The notes: generated by a model from the letters alone, not told the origin. Shown: positions 14,843 through 22,941, counted from the stretch's first letter. The stretch: DNA of 29,108 nucleotides from H111-94 sp034436045 (GCA_034436045.1 DAOTVZ010000133.1:1-29108), one strand, 5' to 3'. Numbers and translations are program-made.

Positions 14843-15702
14843 ATCTGCTTGAACGTGTCCTTATGCTGCTGCAAACCAACCTCAATACGGTGGCAGAGAA
14901 AGCGAATGAGCCTGAAAAGGCTTTACGGCAGCTCCAACTCGACATGCGCAATCAGCTTGTACAGGTGAAAACGCAGGTCGCTGTGCTGATCGCGGAGAAC
15001 CGTAAGCTTCAGCAGCGGGGTAAAGAACGTCAGGCCGAGGCCAATGAGTGGCTCAGAAAGGCAGAGCAGGCTATTCGACTTAACCAGGAAGAGACTGCCC
15101 GCTCTGCTCTCGCGCGTTATAAAGAGATCAATCGACAGGCGCAGCGCTATCAGCAGCAGCAGCAGGAGATGGAACAACAGATCGCACGCATGCGCGAGGC
15201 ACTGCGTCGTCTCGAAGCCAAAATCGCCGAGGTCGATACTACCACTGAACTCCTGATCGCACGCAAACGCAGTGCGCTTATTCAGCAGCGCGTCTATGAA
15301 GCGCTGAGCAAGAACGATTCACCGAAAGAAAAAGAGCAGGCCGCGAAAGCGCAGGATACAGTACAGGAAGCCGAGGCACGCGCCCAGGCCCTGGCAGACC
15401 TGCACAAACGTGACCTGGATGCCCAACTCGCTCATCTGGCCGATGAGCAGGAGATTCAGCAACATTTACAGAATCTCAAGCAGGAGACGGCCCAGAACAA
15501 TGGCGTTCCACTCCTTCACGATGGCAATCCACATCTCTCTCCACTCTTATCCCCACATCCTGATCTGAATGCGCCGGTTAGCCAGCAACCAGCACCGTCT
15601 CATGGCGCTGAAACCCTCTCTACACCGCCCAGAGCCGAGGCAAGGAAAGACACAGAGATTGATATCGAACGTCTGCGCAGACTGCTAGGTTTCAATCCTT
15701 GA
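14839..15702 (+). CDS. pspA: PspA/IM30 (Vipp1) family membrane-stress protein
   Basis: 287 aa. The N-terminus (MNLLERVLMLLQTNLNTVAEKANEPEKAL) and the following helical coiled coil to about residue 205 (LRQLQLDMRNQLVQVKTQVA; ARYKEINRQAQRYQQQQ) are characteristic of PspA/IM30, an ESCRT-III-like protein that coats and repairs damaged membrane. A Pro-rich linker follows (about 225-265). The terminal helix IDIERLRRLLGF may be a capping or regulatory segment. GGAG at 14828 sits 7 bases before the ATG. It lies 90 bases after the flotillin gene on the same strand, matching the known pairing of PspA-type and flotillin/NfeD proteins in membrane maintenance. Upstream are a leader ORF and hairpin that may limit its translation. 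Confidence 0.9.
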   Translation: MNLLERVLMLLQTNLNTVAEKANEPEKALRQLQLDMRNQLVQVKTQVAVLIAENRKLQQRGKERQAEANEWLRKAEQAIRLNQEETARSALARYKEINRQAQRYQQQQQEMEQQIARMREALRRLEAKIAEVDTTTELLIARKRSALIQQRVYEALSKNDSPKEKEQAAKAQDTVQEAEARAQALADLHKRDLDAQLAHLADEQEIQQHLQNLKQETAQNNGVPLLHDGNPHLSPLLSPHPDLNAPVSQQPAPSHGAETLSTPPRAEARKDTEIDIERLRRLLGFNP

Positions 15703-15798
15703 GTTCCAATTTCAATTCCTGCCAGGCCGTCCCACCCACTTAGCCGCTTCGTGCAAGGGGCACCTCGTTACCATAAAAGGGAACACTACGATAGACCT

Positions 15799-15924
15799 CT
15801 ATTTGTTAAAGAAAATGACGAAAAGGATCAGTATGACCAGGGCAATAACGATGCCTACAATAAAGGAGAAACGATGATTTCTCTTTTCCTCTTCGCTGGT
15901 GGTCTGCTTCTCACTCTCATTCAT
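15799..15924 (-). CDS. 41-aa small membrane protein coupled to the roadblock gene
   Basis: Read on the minus strand this encodes a polar head (MNESEKQTTSEEEKRNHRFS) followed by a strong hydrophobic helix (FIVGIVIALVILILFVIFF) and NK at the end. Its ATG overlaps the TGA of the upstream 647-aa gene as ATGA, and GGAG lies about 9 bases before it inside that gene. The acidic head, single helix and coupled start make a real tail-anchored peptide likely. No family is recognised. It may tether or modulate the REC-DUF4388-roadblock protein at the membrane; that is inference from position. Confidence 0.65.
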   Translation of the reverse strand: MNESEKQTTSEEEKRNHRFSFIVGIVIALVILILFVIFFNK

Positions 15925-17864
15925 GCTCGCTCACTCCGGGGTTGCAGCGCCGCACTGATAGCGCTCTCAACATTCGCCATGACATTCAAACATTCTACAG
16001 GGTCAGACTCACGCATAGTAATTAAAACCTGGAAGGCATTTTTCGCCTGACCAACCAGGCCCATGAGAATGCGACGATCTCCACTGGTAATCACCATATC
16101 CTCGTACTCACCCCAGGCCCCCTGGTCTAAAGATTGTAGCACGCTTTTGAGAATCATGCTAAAGTGCCTGCACACACGCGAGATATCCAGGTCATCAACC
16201 GCGACCTGGGCGATAGGCTGTCCATCCAGCGTGACCACAGCGGCGGCAATGAAGCCCGTGACCGTGTAACCGAGGGTCTGTAGCGCCAGCACAAGCGCAT
16301 CGTAATTGTAGCCTTGTCGCGTTGCCTGCTGCTTGGATGTGTCTCCCCCATGTGAGAACATGCGCGTTTCCGGTGGCGGTGTAGAGACACTCTGCATGGC
16401 ACCGCTATTTCGTGGCGCTATCGAGAGGCTCTGTAATGGACTGGAAGGCACCGTCGGCGGTTGCCACTCAGCAGAAGCCGGTGATGTGCCGGGGTTGCCA
16501 TTTAGCTGCGTTGTAATACGCGCGCCGCTGGAGTGTACGCCATTCTGCTGCCCCTGCTCCCTACCACTGCGCGCAATAGGGCCGGTAACTTTGCTGTCCG
16601 ACAATGGCCCCTGCCATACCGCCGGTGAAACGCGGCGCGGCGTGGCAGGAATATGTGCGGTGCCGGAAAGCAATGAGGGACGAACACGTGGTACATTTTG
16701 CGTATTTTCTGACGCCCCCTGCTCGGTCAACCACGAGGGTAATTCCTGGGGATAGTCTGGCGACGCTGGTGGTATACCAGCCATAGAGCCATCTTGCGCT
16801 GCTTCTTTTGGAAGCTCGGTTCCCCTTAAGGGCGTCGATAAATGTGGCGTCGCCGATGTGCGGCCTGCCTGCGAGGGTATAGGAGCCGTCGTAGCTCGGA
16901 TGCTCGGCACCTTACCGGTCGGCATCCACCACGCTTTTGCAGGCTCAGCCAGTGGCTCGCTCCCATCGGTCTCCTTTTCAGGTTGAGTCTCATTCAAGCC
17001 GGCATTATTGCGTATAGGCGGAGTTTCAGCTATAACATGAAAAGGTGTATCCGGCTCATTATATTCCGTTAGCACCTGAAATGGGCGATCATCATCTTCA
17101 AAAAGTGGAGAAGTAGATACGGCTGGAGCAGAGCCAGATGCTGTGGCACTCACCGCAACCTGCTCGCCCGTCACCTGGTAACGATGGGCAAAACGCGAAC
17201 GGTACTGCAATGCCTGAAGAATCAGCCGCGAAAGCGGCTGACTGACATTTGCCCCCACCTGCCCAAGCCAGGGTTGATGTACTATAGTTCCATTCTTATG
17301 GGCCGCCAGCGCGAAAAATGCCTCTTCGCCACGCAATAGTCCATATTCGGCATAAATCAATTCGCCCTCGCGAAACCCCAGCAAGCCACGTTCCTCTAAC
17401 CCGACATTGACCAGCAAGGCAATGGTTTTATGACTCATATTGATAATCTGGATAACATCGAGTAAATCAAAGGAGTCGAGATTGGCCGAAAAACCCGTCT
17501 GCTGCAAGAGACGGCGCAACTCTTCTTTCAAGGCATAGATATTGAGCGGCCTGGGTAGATAGCCGACGGCACCGGCTTCCAGCGCCTGGGACTGAGCGAT
17601 CTCGGAGTCAGCCGGGCCAACGATAATAAAACGGGTGTTGGGACGATAGGTACTCACCCATTGCAAGAGTTCCAGGCTATTGACATCCGGTGCCTGGAGA
17701 TCGCAGATCACCACGTCATATTCTTGCGACCAGAGCAGGCGCATAGCTTCGGCCATACTAAAAGCGCTATGCGCGAGGTAGCCATCTTTACGCATAGCAA
17801 CCACAATGCTCTCATTCACGCTTTCATCGTCTTTTACCAGAAGCGCACGCCATTGTCCCGACAT
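15921..17864 (-). CDS. Response-regulator-like receiver + DUF4388 (PATAN) + roadblock/LC7 protein
   Basis: 647 aa from the ATG at 17864, chosen because GGGAAGG lies about 8 bases upstream; an earlier ATG at 17993 adds unrelated sequence. Residues 5-120 are a receiver domain with D12/D13 and the phosphoacceptor D55 (YDVVICDLQAPD). The usual Thr/Ser is replaced by Gly (FIIVGP) and the invariant Lys by Arg (YLPRP, R105), so signalling may be atypical. Residues 126-225 match DUF4388/PATAN (FDLLDVIQIINMSHKT; GELIYAEYG). A Pro-rich linker follows to about 515. Residues 522-641 are a roadblock/LC7 domain (AAVVTLDGQPIAQV; SGDRRILMGLVG), which usually pairs with small GTPases or dimerises. No GTPase or kinase gene is nearby. 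It converges on the flotillin-pspA cluster. Confidence 0.85.
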   Translation of the reverse strand: MSGQWRALLVKDDESVNESIVVAMRKDGYLAHSAFSMAEAMRLLWSQEYDVVICDLQAPDVNSLELLQWVSTYRPNTRFIIVGPADSEIAQSQALEAGAVGYLPRPLNIYALKEELRRLLQQTGFSANLDSFDLLDVIQIINMSHKTIALLVNVGLEERGLLGFREGELIYAEYGLLRGEEAFFALAAHKNGTIVHQPWLGQVGANVSQPLSRLILQALQYRSRFAHRYQVTGEQVAVSATASGSAPAVSTSPLFEDDDRPFQVLTEYNEPDTPFHVIAETPPIRNNAGLNETQPEKETDGSEPLAEPAKAWWMPTGKVPSIRATTAPIPSQAGRTSATPHLSTPLRGTELPKEAAQDGSMAGIPPASPDYPQELPSWLTEQGASENTQNVPRVRPSLLSGTAHIPATPRRVSPAVWQGPLSDSKVTGPIARSGREQGQQNGVHSSGARITTQLNGNPGTSPASAEWQPPTVPSSPLQSLSIAPRNSGAMQSVSTPPPETRMFSHGGDTSKQQATRQGYNYDALVLALQTLGYTVTGFIAAAVVTLDGQPIAQVAVDDLDISRVCRHFSMILKSVLQSLDQGAWGEYEDMVITSGDRRILMGLVGQAKNAFQVLITMRESDPVECLNVMANVESAISAALQPRSERA

Positions 17865-18070
17865 AGCAGTTACCTTCCCGCACAAGATTTCCTGGCATCT
17901 TCGCTCTATCATTCTTCCTGACCATGCATAGCACAATACAGAGGGCACAGCGATAGGTAGCGAGGACGGATTGTTCCTCGATGAGTGTATCACGATGCTG
18001 TACAGATGACAAGCTGTATCCCACTAACAGGTACAGGTCTAGCGCTCTCCCTCTTTGCCCCCCGACATGC

Positions 18071-18076
18071 TATACT
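18071..18076 (+). promoter_or_regulatory. Possible -10 element for rpiA
   Basis: TATACT lies about 50 bases before the rpiA ATG. No convincing -35 is placed 16-18 bases upstream, so this is only a candidate. Confidence 0.35.
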
Positions 18077-18126
18077 CTGCTCAAAGGCTTGTAGTAGCAA
18101 CGATCACTGCATAAGGATGAAGAAAC

Positions 18127-18825
18127 ATGGCAGAGCAAAAAACCGCGCAAGACACCTGGAAACAGATGGCCGGAGCCGCCTCAGTCCAGTTTATTGAGGA
18201 CGGCATGCTAATCGGCCTGGGCACCGGCTCAACCGCCGCCCATATGGTACGTGCCCTGGCGGAACGTATGAAGCAAGGGCTACGCATAGCTGGCGCGGTA
18301 CCCTCTTCGGACGCGACCCACGAACTCGCCAGCAGTCTGGGCATCCCACTGACCGACCTCGACACACATCCCGCACTCGACCTGTACATTGATGGGGCCG
18401 ATGAGGTTGATCCGCAGCTCAATCTGCTCAAAGGAGCGGGTGGCGCACTGGTGCGAGAAAAAGTTGTCGCCTCAGCGGCACGCCGCTTTATCGTCATAGT
18501 GGATATCAATAAGCTGGTAGAGCGCCTGGTCACGCGCTTCCCGGTTCCCGTCGAGGTCGTCCCGTTCGCTGTCACACCGGTACGCAAGCGTCTGGAGAGC
18601 CTGGGAGCCATTGTCACCGTGCGTAAGGTGGCCGAAAAACCCTTTATCACGGATAATCATAACATGATCCTGGATTGCGCCTTTCCGCAAGGAGTAAACG
18701 ACCCGCATGCACTCAACGAGCAAATGATTCATATCATCGGTGTGGTCGGCACGGGACTTTTTCTAAATATGGCCGAACGGGTCATCGTCGGTGGCCCGAA
18801 CGGCGTACACACCCTCACAAGGTAA
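18127..18825 (+). CDS. rpiA: Ribose-5-phosphate isomerase A
   Basis: 232 aa, the normal length for RpiA, which interconverts ribose 5-phosphate and ribulose 5-phosphate in the cytoplasmic pentose phosphate pathway. Family motifs are all visible: phosphate-binding GTGSTA at 32-37, DGADEVD at 89-95, KGAGGALVREK at 102-112 (with the catalytic-type Glu), and the VDINKLV stretch near 125. The ATG is preceded by AAGGATGAAGAA. It stands alone: a divergent gene lies upstream and a convergent CDGSH gene downstream, so it is likely monocistronic. Confidence 0.95.
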   Translation: MAEQKTAQDTWKQMAGAASVQFIEDGMLIGLGTGSTAAHMVRALAERMKQGLRIAGAVPSSDATHELASSLGIPLTDLDTHPALDLYIDGADEVDPQLNLLKGAGGALVREKVVASAARRFIVIVDINKLVERLVTRFPVPVEVVPFAVTPVRKRLESLGAIVTVRKVAEKPFITDNHNMILDCAFPQGVNDPHALNEQMIHIIGVVGTGLFLNMAERVIVGGPNGVHTLTR

Positions 18826-18831
18826 TACTGA

Positions 18832-18880
18832 TGAACGGGAAAGGCGCGCTGAGAATATCTCGACGCCACTTCCCCGTTCA
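18832..18880. other. Hairpin between convergent rpiA and CDGSH genes
   Basis: TGAACGGG at 18832-18839 pairs with CCCGTTCA at 18873-18880, and GGCG at 18843-18846 pairs with CGCC at 18864-18867. There is no T-tract on either side, so it is not a clear intrinsic terminator, but its place between converging genes fits a transcript-end structure. Confidence 0.4.
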
Positions 18881-18944
18881 ACCGCATTTCAAGCAAGAGA
18901 TACGAAAATATCCCTCTCGCCCTTTCGCGTGGAGCAAGGCCAGG

Positions 18945-19184
18945 CTAGGCAGGATTAGAGGGGGGAGTGGGAGCATGAACCTCGGACTTGAAGCCTGTAC
19001 GGAGGTGGCTATCATCACAGAAAGGTTTGTTGCGTGACTGACCACAGCGGCACAGCGTCACTTCATCCTCAACAATCTCAAAGGGATTGCCCTCGCTGTC
19101 CAGCAAAATCAATCCCTTCGCATTCTGAATGTACAAGGGGCCATCCTTCTCCACATTAATAATGGGCTTGTTTTCATCAGCCAT
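18945..19184 (-). CDS. CDGSH-type iron-sulfur domain protein
   Basis: 79 aa with the CDGSH zinc-finger-like signature CRCGQSRNKPFCDDSH, whose three Cys and one His hold a labile 2Fe-2S cluster. Upstream is the typical strand-rich part (KDGPLYIQNAKGLILLD). Small bacterial CDGSH proteins act as cytoplasmic Fe-S or redox carriers; the partner is unknown. AAGGAG lies about 11 bases before the ATG. The C-terminus is Pro-rich and poorly conserved-looking. Confidence in the family is high, in the specific role low. Confidence 0.92.
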   Translation of the reverse strand: MADENKPIINVEKDGPLYIQNAKGLILLDSEGNPFEIVEDEVTLCRCGQSRNKPFCDDSHLRTGFKSEVHAPTPPSNPA

Positions 19185-19507
19185 CTGAAACGCTCTCCTT
19201 CATCTAAAATTCGCTTAACAGGGATAGCCAGTCAGTAATGACACACTACGCACCTGTTCCTTTTGCAGTATAGCAAACAAGAGCAGATCAATGCAATTAA
19301 TATCTGAACGTACAGAGCTATCACAAGATTCGTATTTTGTAACTATCCAGATTGGACAGAGGGGAACAAAATATGCTATACTCTTCCCGAAACATCATGG
19401 AACAAACGGGGGGGTACTGCGTGTTCTTTAATACGTGAGAACTGGCGATACTCCATCACGAGTTCCTCATCTAAGAGAAGATGACTGGCGAAAGGGGTTA
19501 ATTATCA
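19185..19507. other. Intergenic region with a likely promoter and leader hairpin
   Basis: No gene is seen. On the + strand a TTGGAC (19352-19357) and TATACT (19377-19382) could form a promoter with a long 19-base spacer (18 if TGGACA at 19353 is used). About 120 bases of leader would then precede the small gene at 19508. In that leader TCATCT/AGATGA at 19467-19484 forms a small hairpin, and ACTGGCGA occurs twice (19441-19448, 19484-19491). Confidence 0.4.
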
Positions 19508-19696
19508 ATGCCAAAGAAGGGTGAACTTTCAAAGACGGCGCGCGCCTCGCTGGCGAATCGTGAAGAGATCAATCATCTGACCAGCCGTATCTGCGCCAAA
19601 TGCGGTGAGCCGATCATGCTGAAAGAGCTTCAGCCGGTAAAGGTTGTAGGCAAGGGTATGGTCTATTATCACAAGTCCCACTACAACGTGCAGTAA
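19508..19696 (+). CDS. Small protein with CxxC and HxxH metal-site motif
   Basis: 62 aa. A basic N-terminal helix (MPKKGELSKTARASLANREE) is followed by ICAKCGEPI and, 25 residues later, YYHKSHY. One CxxC plus one HxxH could make a single zinc site, like short treble-clef or LIM-like fingers. AAAGGGG lies about 11 bases before the ATG. It has its own promoter candidate and a strong terminator at 19740, so it is a free-standing gene. The family is not recognised; nucleic-acid binding would fit the charge pattern but is inference. Confidence 0.75.
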   Translation: MPKKGELSKTARASLANREEINHLTSRICAKCGEPIMLKELQPVKVVGKGMVYYHKSHYNVQ

Positions 19697-19739
19697 ACGT
19701 TTAAAGGTGGAAAAATTAGCAAACGGGTAATACCCACAA

Positions 19740-19783
19740 CAGGGCTGAGGCGGCAGATGTCCTGCTGCCTCAGCCCTGTTTTT
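19740..19783 (+). terminator. Rho-independent terminator
   Basis: CAGGGCTGAGGC at 19740-19751 pairs perfectly with GCCTCAGCCCTG at 19767-19778, followed by TTTTT. It ends the small-gene transcript and separates it from the pheA promoter at 19797. Confidence 0.88.
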
Positions 19784-19796
19784 CGCGCGCTCCCGC

Positions 19797-19825
19797 TTGA
19801 CAAGTCGAGGCGAAGCTGGCACAAT
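19797..19825 (+). promoter_or_regulatory. Promoter of pheA
   Basis: TTGACA at 19797-19802 and CACAAT at 19820-19825 are 17 bases apart. Transcription would start near 19832, giving a leader of about 30 bases with no room for a peptide attenuator. Confidence 0.6.
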
Positions 19826-19859
19826 CGGCATAAGTTTTGACTTATTGAGGATGTGTGCA

Positions 19860-20756
19860 ATGATATCATCAACCAATCAGCAAGAAGAAATCAACGGTAC
19901 GGCACGGGCAGAACTTTCGTCGGTTACGACCTACACGGTGGCCTTTCAGGGCGAATACGGAGCGTTCGGCGACGAAGCGGTACGCGCTTACTTCGGTCGC
20001 CTGCAACAGTCGGCAGAGCCGCGCCCTTATCGCAGCTTCGCTGAGGTCTTCCGCGCGGTAGCCACAGGCGAGGTCAGCTATGGCATGGTGCCGGTAGAGA
20101 ATTCGCAGGCCGGTAGCATCAACGATGTCTATGATCTGTTGCGCCAACATGATCTGTTCGTCATCGGCGAACACCAGCACCCTGTCAATCACTGCCTGCT
20201 CTGCCTGCCAGGACAGCAACTGAGCGACATTAAACGGGTAATCTCGCATCCGCAGGCGCTGGCGCAATGCGATGTCTACCTGCGCGAACTGGGTGTCGAG
20301 ATCGTAGCAACCTATGATACCGCCGGTAGCGCCAAGATGATCCGTGAGGAGAATCTGCACGGGGTCGCCGCCGTAGCAGGTATTGGGGCGGCAGAGTTGT
20401 ATCAGTTAGAAATCCTGGCGCGTGGCATTCAAACCATCAAAGATAACTATACACGCTTCATCGTGCTAGGACGCGAACCGGCACCACGCAAAGAGGGACC
20501 CGCCAAAACGATGCTGGTGATGGCGACAGCGCACCAACCAGGCTCACTCTACAACTGCCTGGGTATGCTGGCTGCCAACAAGATCAATCTGCTCAAGCTT
20601 GAGTCGCGGCCATCGCGCCAGCGCGCCTGGGAGTACGTCTTCTACCTTGACTTCGAGGGTCATCGGGAAGACCCGCCAGTCCGCGCTGCCCTGGCCGACC
20701 TCGCATCCCACACGACCTTCTGCAAGGTATTAGGGTCATTTGCCCGCAGTATATAA
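19860..20756 (+). CDS. pheA: Prephenate dehydratase with C-terminal ACT domain
   Basis: 298 aa. It converts prephenate to phenylpyruvate, the committed step to phenylalanine. The catalytic domain begins FQGEYGAFGDEA at 29-40 and contains the family TRF motif at 198-200 (YTRFIVLG). The ACT regulatory domain follows from about 218, with PGSLYNCLGMLA and the Phe-binding ESRPSR at 248-253, so feedback inhibition by phenylalanine is expected. There is no chorismate mutase part. I chose the ATG at 19860 because GAGG lies 9 bases before it; the ATG at 19851 has no gap after that GAGG, and the TTG at 19797 is the -35 of its promoter. The stop codon lies inside the downstream bidirectional terminator. 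Confidence 0.93.
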   Translation: MISSTNQQEEINGTARAELSSVTTYTVAFQGEYGAFGDEAVRAYFGRLQQSAEPRPYRSFAEVFRAVATGEVSYGMVPVENSQAGSINDVYDLLRQHDLFVIGEHQHPVNHCLLCLPGQQLSDIKRVISHPQALAQCDVYLRELGVEIVATYDTAGSAKMIREENLHGVAAVAGIGAAELYQLEILARGIQTIKDNYTRFIVLGREPAPRKEGPAKTMLVMATAHQPGSLYNCLGMLAANKINLLKLESRPSRQRAWEYVFYLDFEGHREDPPVRAALADLASHTTFCKVLGSFARSI

Positions 20757-20821
20757 AAAAACAGAACATGTTCAAGAACGCTCCCCGTGCGGAAGGCGTT
20801 CTTGAACATGTTCTGTTTTTT
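20756..20821. terminator. Bidirectional terminator between pheA and mrp
   Basis: A perfect 26-bp inverted repeat (20756-20781 and 20796-20821) with a 14-base loop begins with a run of A and ends with a run of T, so it can end transcripts from both sides. The TAA of pheA (20754-20756) and of the convergent mrp-like gene (20820-20822) both touch it, leaving no untranslated gap. Confidence 0.92.
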
Positions 20822-21854
20822 AACGCTTGATCTTTAGTGTGTTTATAAAATTCTCGGCCAGCCGCTCGTAAGCAGGTGAATAGTACTCCTCGACACGCCC
20901 CGCGTCGCAGAGACTGGTGAGTGTGGGATCAATCGGCAGTTGCGCTAGCAGCGGTGAACCGCTCATCGCTACCAGTTCGGTACCATTGCTCGGTCCGAAG
21001 ATTTCGTAGCGTTCACCGTCCGGCGTCTCGAAGTAAGACATATTCTCCACCACACCGACGATCACCCCCTTGAGGCTACGCACCATGTTGATACACTTCA
21101 TCACAATCATTGTCGCCAACATCTGGGGCGAGGAGACGATAATAACGCCATCGACCGGCAACGATTGCAGCACGGTCATGGGCGCATCCGAAGTGCCCGG
21201 AGGCAGGTCCACCAGCAGATAATCGAGCTGGCCCCAATCAACGTCGCTATAGAACTGTTTGAGCGCACTGGACACCATTGGGCCGCGCCACACAACAGGA
21301 TCGCTCTCGTTCTCAAGAAACATGTTCATCGACATGACCTTAATACCTGCTTTACTGCGCAACGGCTCGATGCCACCATTCACCGATTTGCCTGGCTGGC
21401 CCTTTGTACCAAACATACGCGCAATGCTGGGGCCGGTAATATCACCATCCAGAATACCGACCTTCAGTCCCTGCCGACGCAACGAGACGGCCAGCAGACC
21501 CGTTACCAGCGACTTGCCCACGCCTCCCTTGCCGCTCATAATAGCGATCACCTGCTTGATCTTGCGATCAGCGGGCGATGGAGACATCTGCAAGGGAATA
21601 CCCCGCCCGACGGGTGCCTTCTTGGGAGCCACTGAGATAGGCTCACCATTGATCGAGGCATTCAGGTCTTTGAGCAACAAATCAAGCTTCTCTGGAGGGA
21701 AGCGATGTGTGCGCGCCCCTCCGGCAATGCTTTCGCGTGACCCGACCGCACAGGCAGTACAGGGTAAACCATGCCCATGAAAAACCTTGACCGTTGCCGG
21801 ATATCTGGTCACAACATCATGTATCACCATGTCCGCAGTAATTAGTTCCGCCAT
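20820..21854 (-). CDS. mrp: Mrp/ApbC-type Fe-S carrier ATPase with N-terminal DUF1858-like domain
   Basis: 344 aa. Residues 3-65 resemble DUF1858 (TADMVIHDVVTRYPATVKVF, then C32TAC35). Residues 100-340 are a Mrp/Nbp35-type P-loop ATPase with deviant Walker A SGKGGVGKS at 107-115, DGDITGPS near 136, DLPPGTSD near 216 and ENMSYF at 270-275. Such proteins bind and pass on Fe-S clusters. The CPxC pair that usually follows ENMSYF is missing (ENMSYFETPDGERYEIFG), so the N-terminal CxxC may serve instead; this is inference. The ATG at 21854 has GAGG about 9 bases upstream; the ATG at 21869 has no ribosome binding site. It faces pheA and is divergent from the Crp-like gene. Confidence 0.9.
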   Translation of the reverse strand: MAELITADMVIHDVVTRYPATVKVFHGHGLPCTACAVGSRESIAGGARTHRFPPEKLDLLLKDLNASINGEPISVAPKKAPVGRGIPLQMSPSPADRKIKQVIAIMSGKGGVGKSLVTGLLAVSLRRQGLKVGILDGDITGPSIARMFGTKGQPGKSVNGGIEPLRSKAGIKVMSMNMFLENESDPVVWRGPMVSSALKQFYSDVDWGQLDYLLVDLPPGTSDAPMTVLQSLPVDGVIIVSSPQMLATMIVMKCINMVRSLKGVIVGVVENMSYFETPDGERYEIFGPSNGTELVAMSGSPLLAQLPIDPTLTSLCDAGRVEEYYSPAYERLAENFINTLKIKR

Positions 21855-22179
21855 ATGCCATATCCTCATCAGCAGCAGAGATACTCTGTATACTGCTCAT
21901 CGTATAATAGTATCAGATTGAAGATAAGAGACTAATTCCGACCTTGTTACTCCGATATTGAATATTATAGCATAAGCAGGATAGCTGTGGCTATAGGCAG
22001 GAAACATTGGCATGGCAAGTACAAGGACTCGCGCTCGCCATGCTCATGGGATGTCCTGTGACGATATTGCGGGCCAAACAATTGCAGGAAACTAGCCAGT
22101 ATGCTATCATGGCAACACCAACACAAGAGTTCAGCAGGTTCGCAGACAGCGCTATCGTATCGGTAAAGGAAAAAGAATC
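21855..22179. other. Divergent intergenic region between mrp and the Crp/Fnr gene
   Basis: No gene is seen. A + strand promoter candidate (TTGCAG at 22082-22087, TATCAT at 22105-22110, 17-base spacer) precedes the Crp-like gene. On the mrp side the stretch near 21880-21925 is AT-rich with several TATAC/TATAAT-like boxes, but no clear -35/-10 pair. Confidence 0.4.
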
Positions 22180-22866
22180 ATGGTAGAGAACGATGTCGCT
22201 TATTTAAAACAGGTTTCGCTCTTCTCAAGCCTGAGCGACAGCGATATACGCGAGTTGGCCGCCGTAGTCAAACGGCGTATATTTCGCGCAGGAGAGGTTA
22301 TTTTCCATCGTGATGACCCCGGTCAGGTACTCTATGTGATCAAAGAGGGCAAGGTCAAAATCTGCCTGATCAGCCCCGACGGTCAGGAAATTTCGCTTGT
22401 TGTCTTCGGTAAGGGAGAATGCTTCGGCGAACTGGCCCTGCTCGATGGCCTGCCGCGCTCAGCCGATGCGATTGCAATGGAACGGGCGGAATGCTATACC
22501 TTACAGCGGAGTGACTTCCACAACGCTATTATGAAAAATCCGACCATCGCCATTCAGGTGATGGAGGTTCTCTCAAAGCGCCTGCGCAGCACCGACCAGC
22601 AGGTAGAAGACCTGATCTTTCTGGATGTCTATGGACGTGTGGCAAAGAAGTTGATCGAACTGGCCGACTCACATGGTAGCCGTGTCGATGATGGCACACG
22701 CATTGAAGTACGTCTCACCCAACAAGAACTGGCTTCAATGGTCGGCGCTTCACGCGAAAGCGTCAATAAGGTGATTGGCTATTTCACCGATAAAAAATAC
22801 ATCAGTACAGATAGACATCGCATTACTATTCATCACATCGACGCCTTGCGCCGACGTATCTACTAG
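22180..22866 (+). CDS. Crp/Fnr-family transcriptional regulator
   Basis: 228 aa. Residues 10-120 form a cyclic-nucleotide-binding beta barrel (VIFHRDDPGQVLYVIKEGKVKI; GECFGELALLDGLPRSADA). A dimer helix follows, then a C-terminal winged helix with the recognition region QQELASMVGASRESVNKVIGYF from about residue 181. The FGELALLDGLPRSA loop resembles the phosphate-binding cassette of cAMP-type sensors (GE and RSA present), so a nucleotide ligand is possible. There is no N-terminal Cys set for an Fnr Fe-S cluster. AAAGGAAAAAGAAT precedes the ATG. It is divergent from mrp and 75 bases before the UbiA gene, which may be cotranscribed. Confidence 0.92.
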   Translation: MVENDVAYLKQVSLFSSLSDSDIRELAAVVKRRIFRAGEVIFHRDDPGQVLYVIKEGKVKICLISPDGQEISLVVFGKGECFGELALLDGLPRSADAIAMERAECYTLQRSDFHNAIMKNPTIAIQVMEVLSKRLRSTDQQVEDLIFLDVYGRVAKKLIELADSHGSRVDDGTRIEVRLTQQELASMVGASRESVNKVIGYFTDKKYISTDRHRITIHHIDALRRRIY

Positions 22867-22941
22867 TTCTACCGCTACAGGCGATACAGGGACGACCAGG
22901 TAAAACAGAGGAGAAGAGCAAGGTCATTGAAGAGGCCGCGT

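Noticed and set aside
20762..20815. GAACATGTTC palindromes resembling a Gram-positive LexA box
   Set aside because: The LexA box needs GAAC-N4-GTTC; here the gap is two bases, and both copies are just arms of the terminator stem.
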